Part shown: positions 51,296-60,179 of the stretch, piece by piece
How positions within the stretch are numbered: position 1 is the first letter of the stretch
How the letters are laid out: each line of letters begins with the position of its first letter
Source: Ruminococcus flavefaciens
GTDB taxonomy: Bacteria; Bacillota; Clostridia; Oscillospirales; Ruminococcaceae
Assembly: GCF_900143025.1 (NCBI RefSeq)
Contig: NZ_FRCT01000001.1
Span: forward strand, 1-64,000
DNA length: 64,000 nt
Direction: 5' to 3'
Made by a program: the position numbers and the translations under genes
The notes under the pieces: model-generated
Databases searched by the model: none
Seen by the model: only the letters and a program-made list of their open reading frames with translations
Told to the model about the DNA's origin: nothing

Positions 51296-53641
51296 TTATT
51301 TTATATTCCAGATATTCTCGGCATAATCGGCAATAGTTCTATCAGAGCTGAATTTGCCTGCATTGCACATATTTAGCCACTGTTTTCTTGCGAAAGCAAG
51401 GCGGTCTGAACTGTAGTCGCTTATGCAGCGGAGCTTTGTCTCAACGTAGCTCCTGATATCGCCGAGAAGGTAATAATGGTCGGGAGCGTGCCAGCTTGCG
51501 CCGTCAAGGAGAGCAGTGTAAAGCTCGCGGAAATCGCCGCTGCCGCCGTCGGAAACGCTGCCGTCGATAAGTGAGGATACTACCTTTCTTATCATCGGGT
51601 CATCGGCGAATATCTTTCTGCTGTCGTATTCGGGAACTATCCTTTCAAGGTCCTCGACTCTTGCACCGAAGATATAGTTGTTATCCTCGCCTGCCTCCTG
51701 TACTATCTCGATGTTTGCACCGTCGTAAGTACCGAGAGTTACCGCACCGTTGAGCATGAGCTTCATATTACCCGTGCCGCTTGCCTCTGTACCTGCTGTG
51801 GATATCTGCTCGGAGATATCAGCAGCCGCAACAAGCTTTTCGGCGTAGGAAACGTTGTAATTCTGAACGAATATTACCTTTATAAGGTCGCGCGTATCGG
51901 GGTCTGAGGAAACTATCCTGCCCACCTCGTTGATGAACTTGATTATAGCCTTTGCGCGGCGATATCCGGGAGCAGATTTAGCTCCGAAGATAAATGCAGT
52001 AGGAGTGAAATTCTTGATACTTCCGTCCTTTATGCCGTAGTATATCCAGAGAATGGAGAAGGCATTGAGGAGCTGACGCTTATACTCGTGCAGACGCTTT
52101 ATCTGAATGTCAAAAACGAAATTCGGGTCTGTGTCGATATCGTCGTGAGCCTTGATGAAGTCGGCAAGCTGTGCTTTCTTGCCCTGCTTTATGTCTATGA
52201 AGCGGCGGAGCACATTCTCGTCATCAGCGTACTTAGCAAGCTCCTTGAGCTTGTCAAGGTCGTTTATCCAGCTGTTATCGCCGATAAGCTCGGTAATGAG
52301 CGCGGAGAGCTCCTTATTGCAGAGAGCTATCCAGCGGCGCTGAGTTATGCCGTTTGTCTCGTTGCGGAAACGCTCGGGATAAAGGCTGAACCAATCCGCA
52401 AGGACAGAGTCCTTCAGTATCTGAGTGTGTATCTCAGCAACTCCGTTTATATGGCTCGAAGCATAGCAAGCCATGTCAGCCATGTGGATAAGGCTGCCCT
52501 TTATTATCTTTATGCGGTCAATTTTGTCCTTAGCCACATTTGCAGCGTACATATCCGCAATGAGAGCCTCGTTTATCTGAATGATTATAGCGTAGATACG
52601 GGGCAGAAGCTCCTCAACAAGGTCAGTGCGCCATTTTTCAAGAGCCTCCTGCATTACCGTATGGTTGGTATAGTTGAATATCCTCTTAGCCATATCAAGG
52701 GCAGCTTCAAAGCTGTAGCCCTCATTGTCCACCAGCTGGCGGATAAGCTCGGGGATAGAGATAACAGGGTGAGTGTCGTTGAGCTGAACTGAAATATAGT
52801 CAGCCAAATTGTCGAGAGTGCCGAAGCGTGCCTTGTGCTTCTTGATTATATCGGTAAGGGAAGCACAGCTGAAGAAATACTGCTGTTTAAGGCGGAGCTT
52901 CTTGCCCTCGTCTGTATCATCGTTAGGATAGAGCACACGGGAGATATCCTCGGCGTATATCTTTTCCTTTGATGCTTCAAGATAGTCCTGCTTGTTGAAT
53001 ATATCGAAATCGAACTCCTTGACAGGCTCAGCCTGCCATAGTCTGAGAGTCCCCACGTTCTCAGTACCGAAGCCGAAAACAGGCATATCATAAGGCACAG
53101 CCTTTACGGTCTGACCGTTGTATTCGATAAGGACAGTGTCCTCGTCGCAGCGAACAGACCACGGGTCGCCGTATTTTGTCCAGTCGTCGATGTCCTCTTT
53201 CTGATAGCCGTCAACGATAGACTGCTTGAAAAGACCGTATTTATAGCGGATACCGTATCCGTCAAGCGGAAGAGCGAGTGTTGCGGCACTGTCGAGGAAG
53301 CAGGCAGCAAGTCTGCCGAGACCGCCGTTTCCGAGAGCAGCGTCTTCGATATCTTCAAGTGAAGAAAGGTCGAGCCCAAGCTCTGCGAAAGCCTTTTCCA
53401 CATCTTCGTAAATGCCGAGCACAAGAAGATTGTTATATACAGCGCGTCCTACGAGAAATTCCATGGAGAGATACGCAGCGCGTCTTTTTGAGAGATGCTG
53501 CTGACGGCTGTTGTTCCAGCGCTCCGAGAACATTTCCATAACTGTACTGCCTAAAGCGTCATGGAGCTGCTGCGGAGAAGCAGACTTTATATCTTTTGGC
53601 AGTCTGCTGCTGAACTTTTCAATAAACACATTTCGATCCAT
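51296..53641 (-). CDS. glgP: Glycogen/alpha-glucan phosphorylase
   Basis: A 781-residue GT35 enzyme releasing glucose-1-phosphate from alpha-glucans. The conserved pieces are AALGNGGLGRLAACFLDS, NDTHPVISIPELIR, QIKRLHEYKRQLLN and the PLP site EASGTGNMKLMLNGAVTLGT with the cofactor Lys. The N-terminus is short, without the regulatory extension. It is the first gene of the operon glgP-HK-GH95-GH26-HAD and has its own sigma-A promoter. Confidence 0.96.
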   Translation of the reverse strand: MDRNVFIEKFSSRLPKDIKSASPQQLHDALGSTVMEMFSERWNNSRQQHLSKRRAAYLSMEFLVGRAVYNNLLVLGIYEDVEKAFAELGLDLSSLEDIEDAALGNGGLGRLAACFLDSAATLALPLDGYGIRYKYGLFKQSIVDGYQKEDIDDWTKYGDPWSVRCDEDTVLIEYNGQTVKAVPYDMPVFGFGTENVGTLRLWQAEPVKEFDFDIFNKQDYLEASKEKIYAEDISRVLYPNDDTDEGKKLRLKQQYFFSCASLTDIIKKHKARFGTLDNLADYISVQLNDTHPVISIPELIRQLVDNEGYSFEAALDMAKRIFNYTNHTVMQEALEKWRTDLVEELLPRIYAIIIQINEALIADMYAANVAKDKIDRIKIIKGSLIHMADMACYASSHINGVAEIHTQILKDSVLADWFSLYPERFRNETNGITQRRWIALCNKELSALITELIGDNSWINDLDKLKELAKYADDENVLRRFIDIKQGKKAQLADFIKAHDDIDTDPNFVFDIQIKRLHEYKRQLLNAFSILWIYYGIKDGSIKNFTPTAFIFGAKSAPGYRRAKAIIKFINEVGRIVSSDPDTRDLIKVIFVQNYNVSYAEKLVAAADISEQISTAGTEASGTGNMKLMLNGAVTLGTYDGANIEIVQEAGEDNNYIFGARVEDLERIVPEYDSRKIFADDPMIRKVVSSLIDGSVSDGGSGDFRELYTALLDGASWHAPDHYYLLGDIRSYVETKLRCISDYSSDRLAFARKQWLNMCNAGKFSSDRTIADYAENIWNIK

Positions 53642-53685
53642 TTTTTAAAACCCCTTTCAAAATGCAAAATTATATTATCCGTTTT

Positions 53686-53714
53686 ATTATAACACAAATA
53701 ACGAGACTTTGCAA
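53686..53714 (-). promoter_or_regulatory. glgP operon promoter
   Basis: Minus-strand TTGCAA (53709-53714), 17 bases, TATAAT (53686-53691), 45 bases before the glgP start. The remaining 53715-53944 gap is AT-rich, and I see no gene in it. Confidence 0.7.
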
Positions 53715-53944
53715 ATTTCTGAGAAATTAATGGTAAAATTTCAGATAAATCATAAATAAATCGGCAATAAATGGCGGCATTTTAGGACAATTGATGAAGT
53801 TGCCACAAAATTCGACAATTTTAATCTGACATTGGCTCTTAACTTTTAGCCGTAAGGGGAATGTGTTAATGATGTTTTGCAGATCGTTATGCTTAAAAAT
53901 CAACATTCTGTTGAATACAACGTTAAAAATACCAAATTGACGGG

Positions 53945-53973
53945 TTGAAATAATGCGAAAAATGTGATATAAT
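53945..53973 (+). promoter_or_regulatory. Promoter of the radical SAM gene
   Basis: TTGAAA (53945-53950), 17 bases, TATAAT (53968-53973), 29 bases before the ATG. Confidence 0.7.
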
Positions 53974-54002
53974 ATTATAAATACACTGATGAGAGGATTA
54001 TT

Positions 54003-55100
54003 ATGGACAATAAATTTGACCTTCAGGCTTACCTGACTAAGGGTGTGGAGCATATAGTTTCCGACTCTCTTCGTGCAGTGCTGAAGGATCCGAGGGAAAC
54101 TGCTTTTATGCTGAAATTCGCAGCTGCAAGCAGTAAGGCTTCAAAAAAGCGTGCCAAAAGTGCCGAAAAAGGCGAGCACATACCGCCTTTTTTGATTGCA
54201 AGCATCACATCGAGCTGCAATCTTCACTGTGCAGGCTGTTATTCAAGGTGCAGCAGCGCCACTACGGACGCGCCGCCCGATGACCAGCTTACTGCGGAGG
54301 AATGGCTGAGGATATTCAACGAAGCCGAAGAACTTGGCATAAGTTACATACTGCTTGCAGGCGGTGAACCTCTTATGCGCCGTGATGTTATAAGCTCGGC
54401 TGCTTCTGTGAGGAACATCATTTTTCCGATATTTACCAACGGAACATTCATAAACGAACAATACTTCGATATATTTGATAAAAACCGCAACCTCATACCC
54501 GTTCTGAGTATAGAGGGCGGACGGGAAGCTACAGATTCAAGGCGCGGAAAGGGCGTATACGACCTGCTTTGCGTAAATATGGAAAAATTCTGCAAAAAAA
54601 GCCTGATTTTCGGTGCTTCCGTAACTGTTACCACCGAAAACATAAATGAGATAAGCTCAGAGGAGTTCATAGGCAGTCTTGCGGAAAAGGGCTGCAAGCT
54701 GGTGATATTCGTGGAATATGTCCCTATGAGCGAGGACAGCGAAAGACTTGCTCCCACCGACAAGGAGAGACAGCTTTTAAACGACAGGATAGCTGCTCTC
54801 AGGAGCAGATATACAGATGTGGTGTTTCTTTCCTTCCCGGGGGACGAAAAGGGTTCGGGCGGCTGTATAGCCGCAGGCAGGGGCTTTTTCCATATCAACT
54901 CCCACGGAGGTGCAGAGCCCTGTCCGTTTTCGCCTTATTCCGACATCAATGTACGTGATACATCGCTGAGAGAGGCTATAGACTCTCGGCTTTTCAGTGC
55001 GCTCCGCAGCGGAGATATCCTTGCGGACGACCATGCAGGGGGCTGTGTGCTGTACGAAAAACGCGCACAGGTAGAAGCTCTGCTCAATAAAAATGAATAA
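54003..55100 (+). CDS. Radical SAM protein with SPASM-like C-terminus
   Basis: A 365-residue protein. A lysine/alanine-rich helical N-terminus at 1-60 is followed by the cluster motif C72-x3-C76-x2-C79 (SCNLHCAGCYSRC) of radical SAM enzymes and by LLAGGEPLMRRDV. Extra cysteines near the C-terminus (GGAEPCPFSPYSDI and GGCVLYEK) may ligate an auxiliary cluster. Its substrate is unknown, and no peptide precursor gene is seen nearby. It is followed after 12 bases by a kinase gene. Confidence 0.88.
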   Translation: MDNKFDLQAYLTKGVEHIVSDSLRAVLKDPRETAFMLKFAAASSKASKKRAKSAEKGEHIPPFLIASITSSCNLHCAGCYSRCSSATTDAPPDDQLTAEEWLRIFNEAEELGISYILLAGGEPLMRRDVISSAASVRNIIFPIFTNGTFINEQYFDIFDKNRNLIPVLSIEGGREATDSRRGKGVYDLLCVNMEKFCKKSLIFGASVTVTTENINEISSEEFIGSLAEKGCKLVIFVEYVPMSEDSERLAPTDKERQLLNDRIAALRSRYTDVVFLSFPGDEKGSGGCIAAGRGFFHINSHGGAEPCPFSPYSDINVRDTSLREAIDSRLFSALRSGDILADDHAGGCVLYEKRAQVEALLNKNE

Positions 55101-55112
55101 AGGAGACCCCTA

Positions 55113-56033
55113 ATGAATATTGAAATAGCAAGAATAAATCAGGGAATAGAAAAAGACCCGAAGGAATTTGTCAGGGCAGTAAATGAGGATTACCTCTACA
55201 AATTAAAGAAGATAGCTGACGATATCGCTGAGAATTACAACGAAAAGCCTGTAATACTCCTGTCAGGACCCTCAGGCTCCGGCAAGACCACTACAGCTAT
55301 GATGATAGAGAAGATTCTTGATGATATGGGACATGAGACCCATACCCTTTCTATGGATAACTGGTTCTGTCCGCTTACCGAGGCTGAAAAGGCACTTGCA
55401 GCAGAGGGAAAAATGGACCTTGAGTCTCCCCTGCGCGTAGACAGTCAGCTCCTCAACCAGCAGATAGAGGCAATAAGCGCCTGTAAGGAAATAGAGCTTC
55501 CAAAGTACAATTTCAAGACCTCTACACGTTCGGGTTCGGGAAAGATGTTCAAGCGAAACAAGGGCGAGATCGTTATTTTTGAGGGAATACACGCCCTTAA
55601 TCCGTCCGTAATAACAGTTCCCGACAGCATGATAAGCAAGATATACGTCAGCGTCCGCACACGTATCTCGGGCGAGGGCATACTCCTTCACCCGTCAAGA
55701 GTACGTCTTATGCGCCGCATGATACGCGACAGGAATTTCCGCAAGCGCTCTCTCCGTGAAACAATGAATATGTTCCACAACGTTGAGGCAGGCGAGAACA
55801 AGTACATAATGCCGTATAAATACCGCTCCGACTATGATGTGGATACCTTCATGGCTTATGAGCTTTCGGCTTACCGCAACGACCTTCTCGACCAGTTGGA
55901 GGAGCTTATGGACGTTCCCGAGGTAAGCGAGTCAGTAAAGGTCCTTGAAGCTCTTATGCCTATAGACAAAAAGGATATAACCCCCGATTCGCTCATCTGC
56001 GAATTCATAGGCAACGGACAGTTTAAATACTAA
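55113..56033 (+). CDS. Uridine kinase-like nucleoside kinase
   Basis: A 306-residue P-loop kinase: LLSGPSGSGKTTTAMM near residue 50, LSMDNWFCPLTEAE, SPLRVDSQLLNQQI, VIFEGIHALNP and LMRRMIRDRNFRKRS. The order is that of uridine kinase/phosphoribulokinase family members of Clostridia that lack the TGS domain. The substrate is likely a nucleoside but is unproven. It is co-transcribed with the radical SAM gene. A repeat element begins at its stop codon. Confidence 0.86.
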   Translation: MNIEIARINQGIEKDPKEFVRAVNEDYLYKLKKIADDIAENYNEKPVILLSGPSGSGKTTTAMMIEKILDDMGHETHTLSMDNWFCPLTEAEKALAAEGKMDLESPLRVDSQLLNQQIEAISACKEIELPKYNFKTSTRSGSGKMFKRNKGEIVIFEGIHALNPSVITVPDSMISKIYVSVRTRISGEGILLHPSRVRLMRRMIRDRNFRKRSLRETMNMFHNVEAGENKYIMPYKYRSDYDVDTFMAYELSAYRNDLLDQLEELMDVPEVSESVKVLEALMPIDKKDITPDSLICEFIGNGQFKY

Positions 56034-56038
56034 TTCAG

Positions 56039-56140
56039 AATTAGGAATTAGGAATTGATGTGTCGGCTTACGCCGATGTATCTAAATTTTTTAAATCAAT
56101 CCACTTGAAGGCGGACACCTATAATTCCGAATTCCTAATT
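56039..56140. repeat. MITE-like element with AATTAGGAATT arms
   Basis: 18-base inverted arms at 56039-56056 and 56123-56140 match at 17 positions (AATTAGGAATTMGGAATT). Between them is a GTGTCGGCTTACGCCGATG hairpin, the same type as in the blocks at 32.7 and 41.7 kb. The element fills the gap before ppk1. Confidence 0.65.
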
Positions 56141-56157
56141 AAAATAAGGAGACACAT

Positions 56158-58347
56158 ATGGATTATCTTGAAAACAGAGAGCTTTCATGGCTCAAATTCA
56201 ATAAAAGAGTCCTTGAAGAAGCTGTCGATCCTGACACGCCTCTGCTTGAAAGGATTTCTTTCTCGGCTATATATCAGAGCAATCTTGATGAATTCTTCAT
56301 GGTAAGGGTTGGCTCTCTGACAGAAAAAGCAAAGGATAAAAATGCTAAGCCCGATAAATTTTCGGGAATGACGCCATCTCAGCAGCTTGATGCTGTATTC
56401 ACAGCTGTCCGCAGATTACAGCCCTCGGTAGAGGGTGCGCTGCTCACTACCATGAGCGAGCTTGCCGAGTACGGCTATGAGCACGTTTCCTTTGACAAGA
56501 TAACAAAGGAAGAAATGTCCTTTCTTGAGCTTTACTTCAAGCGTGAGCTGAAACCCTTCATATCGGGCATAGTCATAAATGATGCCCTTCCTTTCCCCTT
56601 TCTTCAGAATAAGGAGATATACGCGGTAGTGCAGCTTGGCTCGAAAAAGGGCATATCAATAGGTCTGATACCTGCCACTATAAACCGCTCGGAGCGAATA
56701 ATCAGCCTCGGACGCGACGGCAAGCGTTTTATACTCGCTGAGGAAGTGATACTCAAATTTGCTCACCTCATGTTCAAGAATTACAAGGTCATTGACCGCG
56801 CACTCATAAGAGTTACCAGAAGTGCGGCTATAATCGCCAGCGGAAGAGGTCCCGAATTCCGCAGACGCATGGAGGAGCTTGTTGACAAGCGCAAAAAACT
56901 TGCTCCTGTACGTCTTGAATTATCGGGAGTTTTCAGCCGTGATGCCCTTGATTATCTCTGCAAGAAGCTGAAGCTGAAAAACGCCCGTGTTTTCACGTCG
57001 CGCATACCTCTTGACCTTTCATATCTTTTCACATTGCAGGAATACGACAGCGATCCGAGACTGCACTATACAGTCCGTACTCCACGCAAGCCTGCCGCTG
57101 TTTCCGATACACGCCCTGTATTTTCACAGGTAAAGTCAAAGGATATACTTCTCAGCTTCCCTTACGAGTCGATGAACCTTTCTTTCATAAGGCTTTTGCA
57201 GGAAAGCGCAAACGACCCGAAGGTAACTTCCATAAAGATAACCCTGTACCGCCTTGCACGTAGCAGCAAGGTCATAGATGCACTGTGTACAGCTGCGGAA
57301 AACGGCAAGGAAGTTCTTGTAATGATAGAGCTCCGCGCCCGTTTTGACGAGGAAAACAACATCGAATGGTCAAAGCAGCTGCAAGAGGCAGGAGTAAACG
57401 TAATATACGGTCCAAAGGAGTACAAGGCACATTCAAAGCTGCTGCTCATTACGAGAAAGGCTCAGGGCGGCAATTTCGACTATGTAACGCAGATAGGTAC
57501 AGGCAATTACAACGAAAAAACTGCCGCACTGTATACCGACCTCATGCTGCTCACTGCTGACAGGGATATTGCCGCAGACGCAGAGGCTGTATTTGCAGGA
57601 CTTGTAAACGGTACATTCGTGGAAAATACAAACAAGCTCCTTGTATCTCCGCTTGCCCTCAGACCGCAGGTGCTTGCAATGATGGACGAGCAGATAGAAA
57701 TTGCTAAAAACGGCGGAAAAGGCTATATTGCAGCAAAGGTGAACTCTCTCAACGACTCTGTCATAATCAATAAGCTCATCGAGGCTTCTCAGGCAGGTGT
57801 AAAGATAGAGCTCGTCGTCCGCGGACTCTGCTGCCTTATCGCAGGTGTACAGGGCTATACCGAGAATATCACAGTCCGCAGCATAGTGGGAAGATTTCTC
57901 GAACACAGCCGTATATTCATATTCGGCGCTGACTCTCCTCAGCAGAAAATATATATCGGTTCTGCCGACTATATGAGCAGGAACACAGTTCGCCGCGTTG
58001 AGGTGGCTGCACCTATCGAAGATGAACGCCTCAGAAGGCGTATCCGCGAGATGTTCCGCATATTTATGAAGGATAATGCAAAGGCTCGTATAATGCTCAG
58101 TGACGGAAGCTATATCCACGAGCGCAGAAATCCCGATACAACTTTCAATTCTCAGGAATACTTCTATGAAGAAGCCTATAAGCGTCTCGAGGACAGGTCT
58201 GCCCGTCAGGAGCAGATGAAGATAAACCGCGAAAAGGGCGCGAAAAAGAAGCCTGCACCGCGTAAAACAGCCTCAAAGAAACAGACAGAAAAGAAGGCTG
58301 AAACAAAAGCTCCTGCTAAAAGAGGCAGAAAGAAAAGCACTCCATAA
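56158..58347 (+). CDS. ppk1: Polyphosphate kinase 1
   Basis: A 729-residue PPK1. The N-domain has NRELSWLKFNKRVLEEA, and two phospholipase-D-like catalytic domains follow with FPYESMNLSFIRLLQESA, the phospho-histidine in EYKAHSKLLLI and IGTGNYNEKTAALYTDLML. The last ~45 residues are an added Lys/Ala/Pro tail (KKKPAPRKTASKK, PAKRGRKKSTP) not found in E. coli PPK. It makes polyphosphate from ATP reversibly. It is followed by pssA with its own promoter. Confidence 0.95.
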   Translation: MDYLENRELSWLKFNKRVLEEAVDPDTPLLERISFSAIYQSNLDEFFMVRVGSLTEKAKDKNAKPDKFSGMTPSQQLDAVFTAVRRLQPSVEGALLTTMSELAEYGYEHVSFDKITKEEMSFLELYFKRELKPFISGIVINDALPFPFLQNKEIYAVVQLGSKKGISIGLIPATINRSERIISLGRDGKRFILAEEVILKFAHLMFKNYKVIDRALIRVTRSAAIIASGRGPEFRRRMEELVDKRKKLAPVRLELSGVFSRDALDYLCKKLKLKNARVFTSRIPLDLSYLFTLQEYDSDPRLHYTVRTPRKPAAVSDTRPVFSQVKSKDILLSFPYESMNLSFIRLLQESANDPKVTSIKITLYRLARSSKVIDALCTAAENGKEVLVMIELRARFDEENNIEWSKQLQEAGVNVIYGPKEYKAHSKLLLITRKAQGGNFDYVTQIGTGNYNEKTAALYTDLMLLTADRDIAADAEAVFAGLVNGTFVENTNKLLVSPLALRPQVLAMMDEQIEIAKNGGKGYIAAKVNSLNDSVIINKLIEASQAGVKIELVVRGLCCLIAGVQGYTENITVRSIVGRFLEHSRIFIFGADSPQQKIYIGSADYMSRNTVRRVEVAAPIEDERLRRRIREMFRIFMKDNAKARIMLSDGSYIHERRNPDTTFNSQEYFYEEAYKRLEDRSARQEQMKINREKGAKKKPAPRKTASKKQTEKKAETKAPAKRGRKKSTP

Positions 58348-58378
58348 ACTTCCTGTATAAAAAAATACGAAAATATAC

Positions 58379-58407
58379 TTGAAACTTTTTGATTTTTATG
58401 TTATAAT
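58379..58407 (+). promoter_or_regulatory. pssA promoter
   Basis: TTGAAA (58379-58384), 17 bases, TATAAT (58402-58407), just after ppk1. Confidence 0.75.
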
Positions 58408-58468
58408 GTATGGTACACTTATATAGTTGTGCTTTTTAAAGGTAATTTTCATTTCTGAGGTTTGGATA

Positions 58469-59113
58469 ATGATTGGATATTATAACTATACGGTTATTCT
58501 TACATATATGAGTCTTATCTCGTCTGTTATAGGTATGTTCTTTGCAGCAGGCTACAGCGGCATGAGACCACACCCCGAATATGCCATTATATGTCTTATG
58601 GTGTCGGGACTCTGTGATATGTTTGACGGTAAGGTCGCCCGTACAAAAAAGGACCGTACCGAAAGTGAGAAAAAATTCGGCATACAGATAGATTCGCTCT
58701 GTGACGCTATCTGCTTCGGAGTTCTTCCCGCAGTTATCGGCTATTCCATAGGCATGAGAGACTGGTGCGACCTGCCCATTCTCGTGATGTTCCCGCTTTG
58801 CGCAGTCATCAGACTTGCTTATTTCAACGTTGCCGAGGAGGAAAGGCAGAAAAAAACTACCGAAAACCGCAAGGTATACGAGGGACTGCCTGTTACCAGC
58901 GTTGCGCTTATACTGCCGCTGCTCTACAGCTTCCATAAGGATATCGGCAGGGATTGGTTCCCCGAGGTATACGGCGGTGCGCTCTTTGTTATAGCTATTG
59001 CCTTTATTACCAGATTTAAGGTAAAGAAGCCAAGCATGAAAACAATGTTGTGCTTTATAGGCGTGGGTGTAGCGGAGCTTATCTGGATGCTTTACAAGAC
59101 AAAAACAAGATGA
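58469..59113 (+). CDS. pssA: CDP-diacylglycerol-serine O-phosphatidyltransferase
   Basis: A 214-residue CDP-alcohol phosphatidyltransferase making phosphatidylserine in the membrane. The catalytic motif is DGKVAR, a 12-residue insert, then GIQIDSLCD, giving D-G-x2-A-R...G-x3-D-x3-D. About six to seven hydrophobic helices surround it. The ATG at 58469 is favoured because the first helix begins there. An in-frame start 14 codons earlier has a poorer site. A terminator follows. Confidence 0.9.
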   Translation: MIGYYNYTVILTYMSLISSVIGMFFAAGYSGMRPHPEYAIICLMVSGLCDMFDGKVARTKKDRTESEKKFGIQIDSLCDAICFGVLPAVIGYSIGMRDWCDLPILVMFPLCAVIRLAYFNVAEEERQKKTTENRKVYEGLPVTSVALILPLLYSFHKDIGRDWFPEVYGGALFVIAIAFITRFKVKKPSMKTMLCFIGVGVAELIWMLYKTKTR

Positions 59114-59122
59114 CAAAATAAG

Positions 59123-59151
59123 GGCTGCTGCGTATCGTGGCAGCCTTTTTT
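59123..59151 (+). terminator. pssA terminator
   Basis: GGCTGC/GCAGCC stem (59123-59128, 59140-59145) followed by TTTTTT. Confidence 0.78.
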
Positions 59152-59161
59152 GCAAAAAGAC

Positions 59162-59190
59162 TTTACATTTTCGATTTTGTGCGGTATAAT
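59162..59190 (+). promoter_or_regulatory. Promoter of the lipoprotein trio
   Basis: TTTACA (59162-59167), 17 bases, TATAAT (59185-59190). The -10 lies in the dyad GGTATAATACC/GGTATAATGG near 59183-59201, a possible operator. Confidence 0.7.
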
Positions 59191-59216
59191 ACCATTATAC
59201 CGAAGGGAGAAATAAT

Positions 59217-59672
59217 ATGAAAAGAATTTTCTGCGGTATCTCTGCCGCAGCCCTTATGCTGTGCTGCTTTGCTTCCTGCGGAAGCCATGCAGTCTCCAAC
59301 GACGGAGTAGCGGTCTCCGCTGTCTCTGTAAACAACAGGTCTGCTGTTGATATCGCAAAAGAAATAACGGGAAGGTGGGAGACTACCTTGGAGTTCCTTG
59401 ATGATGAGGAAGTAAAGCCCGTTTATAAGCGCTATGAATTCATTGAGGACGGCAGCGGTTACTATTACGATAAAAACGGAGAGTCCCAGCAGGTAAGCTG
59501 GTCGGTGACTCCCGAGGGCGAAATGAAGCTCGTATACGGCGATAACGAGGAAAATGCTGAGATATACGACTTTATAGGCTGTGATATGGTAACGACTGTA
59601 AATTCTGCCGAGGGCAAGCGTGAGCTGCATATCGCAAAAGTCCCTGTATTCACAGAAGATGTAAACAAATAA
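59217..59672 (+). CDS. Lipoprotein 1 of a repeated-domain trio
   Basis: A 151-residue lipoprotein (signal MKRIFCGISAAALMLCCFAS, lipobox Cys in FASC). Its mature part has one copy of a ~90-residue domain that begins with a GRWE motif (ITGRWETTLEF) and runs through alternating beta segments (YEFIEDGSGYYYD, VSWSVTPEGEMKLVYGD) to a final LHIAKV. The following two genes contain the same domain with GKWE. It resembles a lipocalin-like barrel, but that is inference. Ribosome-binding site GAAGGGAG. Confidence 0.75.
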   Translation: MKRIFCGISAAALMLCCFASCGSHAVSNDGVAVSAVSVNNRSAVDIAKEITGRWETTLEFLDDEEVKPVYKRYEFIEDGSGYYYDKNGESQQVSWSVTPEGEMKLVYGDNEENAEIYDFIGCDMVTTVNSAEGKRELHIAKVPVFTEDVNK

Positions 59673-59684
59673 GGAGGATCAGAT

Positions 59685-60167
59685 ATGAATAAGATCATGA
59701 CCTTTATCCTGTCAGCTGTAATGCTGCTCTTATTCTTAGCAGGCTGCGGAGAAAAGTACGATCCGAAATACATAGGCAAGTGGGAAGCCGACTATATGTA
59801 CATGGACGGCGAGAAAACCACGGATATGCTGGGTATGCCGCTTTCGGCACTTTTCAGGTATGAGATAAAGGACGGCGGAAAAGCCAACTGGGTATCGGCT
59901 GTTGACAGCAATGTGATACAGTACGGAAAGAATACCGAAATAACATGGAAGGAAACAGACCCCGACTACATACAGCTTACAGTTACAGATCTTGACGGAA
60001 AAGAAAAACCTCAGACAATGAAGCTGCATTACCGCGAAGGTATGCTGACTATCGAAGAGGACAGCACCGCGATTTACCTCAAAAAAGTAGACGATTTCAC
60101 ACCTATCGACAAAGATGCATTAAACGCCGCCGCAGGAGTTATACAGAACTTCGGCGTCAATCAGTAA
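59685..60167 (+). CDS. Lipoprotein 2 of a repeated-domain trio
   Basis: A 160-residue lipoprotein (lipobox FLAGC). One domain copy starts YIGKWEADYMYMDGEK, with the shared LGMPLSALFRYEI strand and end TAIYLKKVDDF. The M/F-PLSA element also occurs in the next gene (AGFPLSAVAQLEV), which proves relatedness. It lies 12 bases after the first lipoprotein with AAGGAGG before the start. Function unknown. Confidence 0.75.
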   Translation: MNKIMTFILSAVMLLLFLAGCGEKYDPKYIGKWEADYMYMDGEKTTDMLGMPLSALFRYEIKDGGKANWVSAVDSNVIQYGKNTEITWKETDPDYIQLTVTDLDGKEKPQTMKLHYREGMLTIEEDSTAIYLKKVDDFTPIDKDALNAAAGVIQNFGVNQ

Positions 60168-60179
60168 CAAGGAGCAGAT

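Noticed and set aside
52088..52792. Open frame antisense to glgP
   Set aside because: Opposite the conserved phosphorylase core, without start signals.
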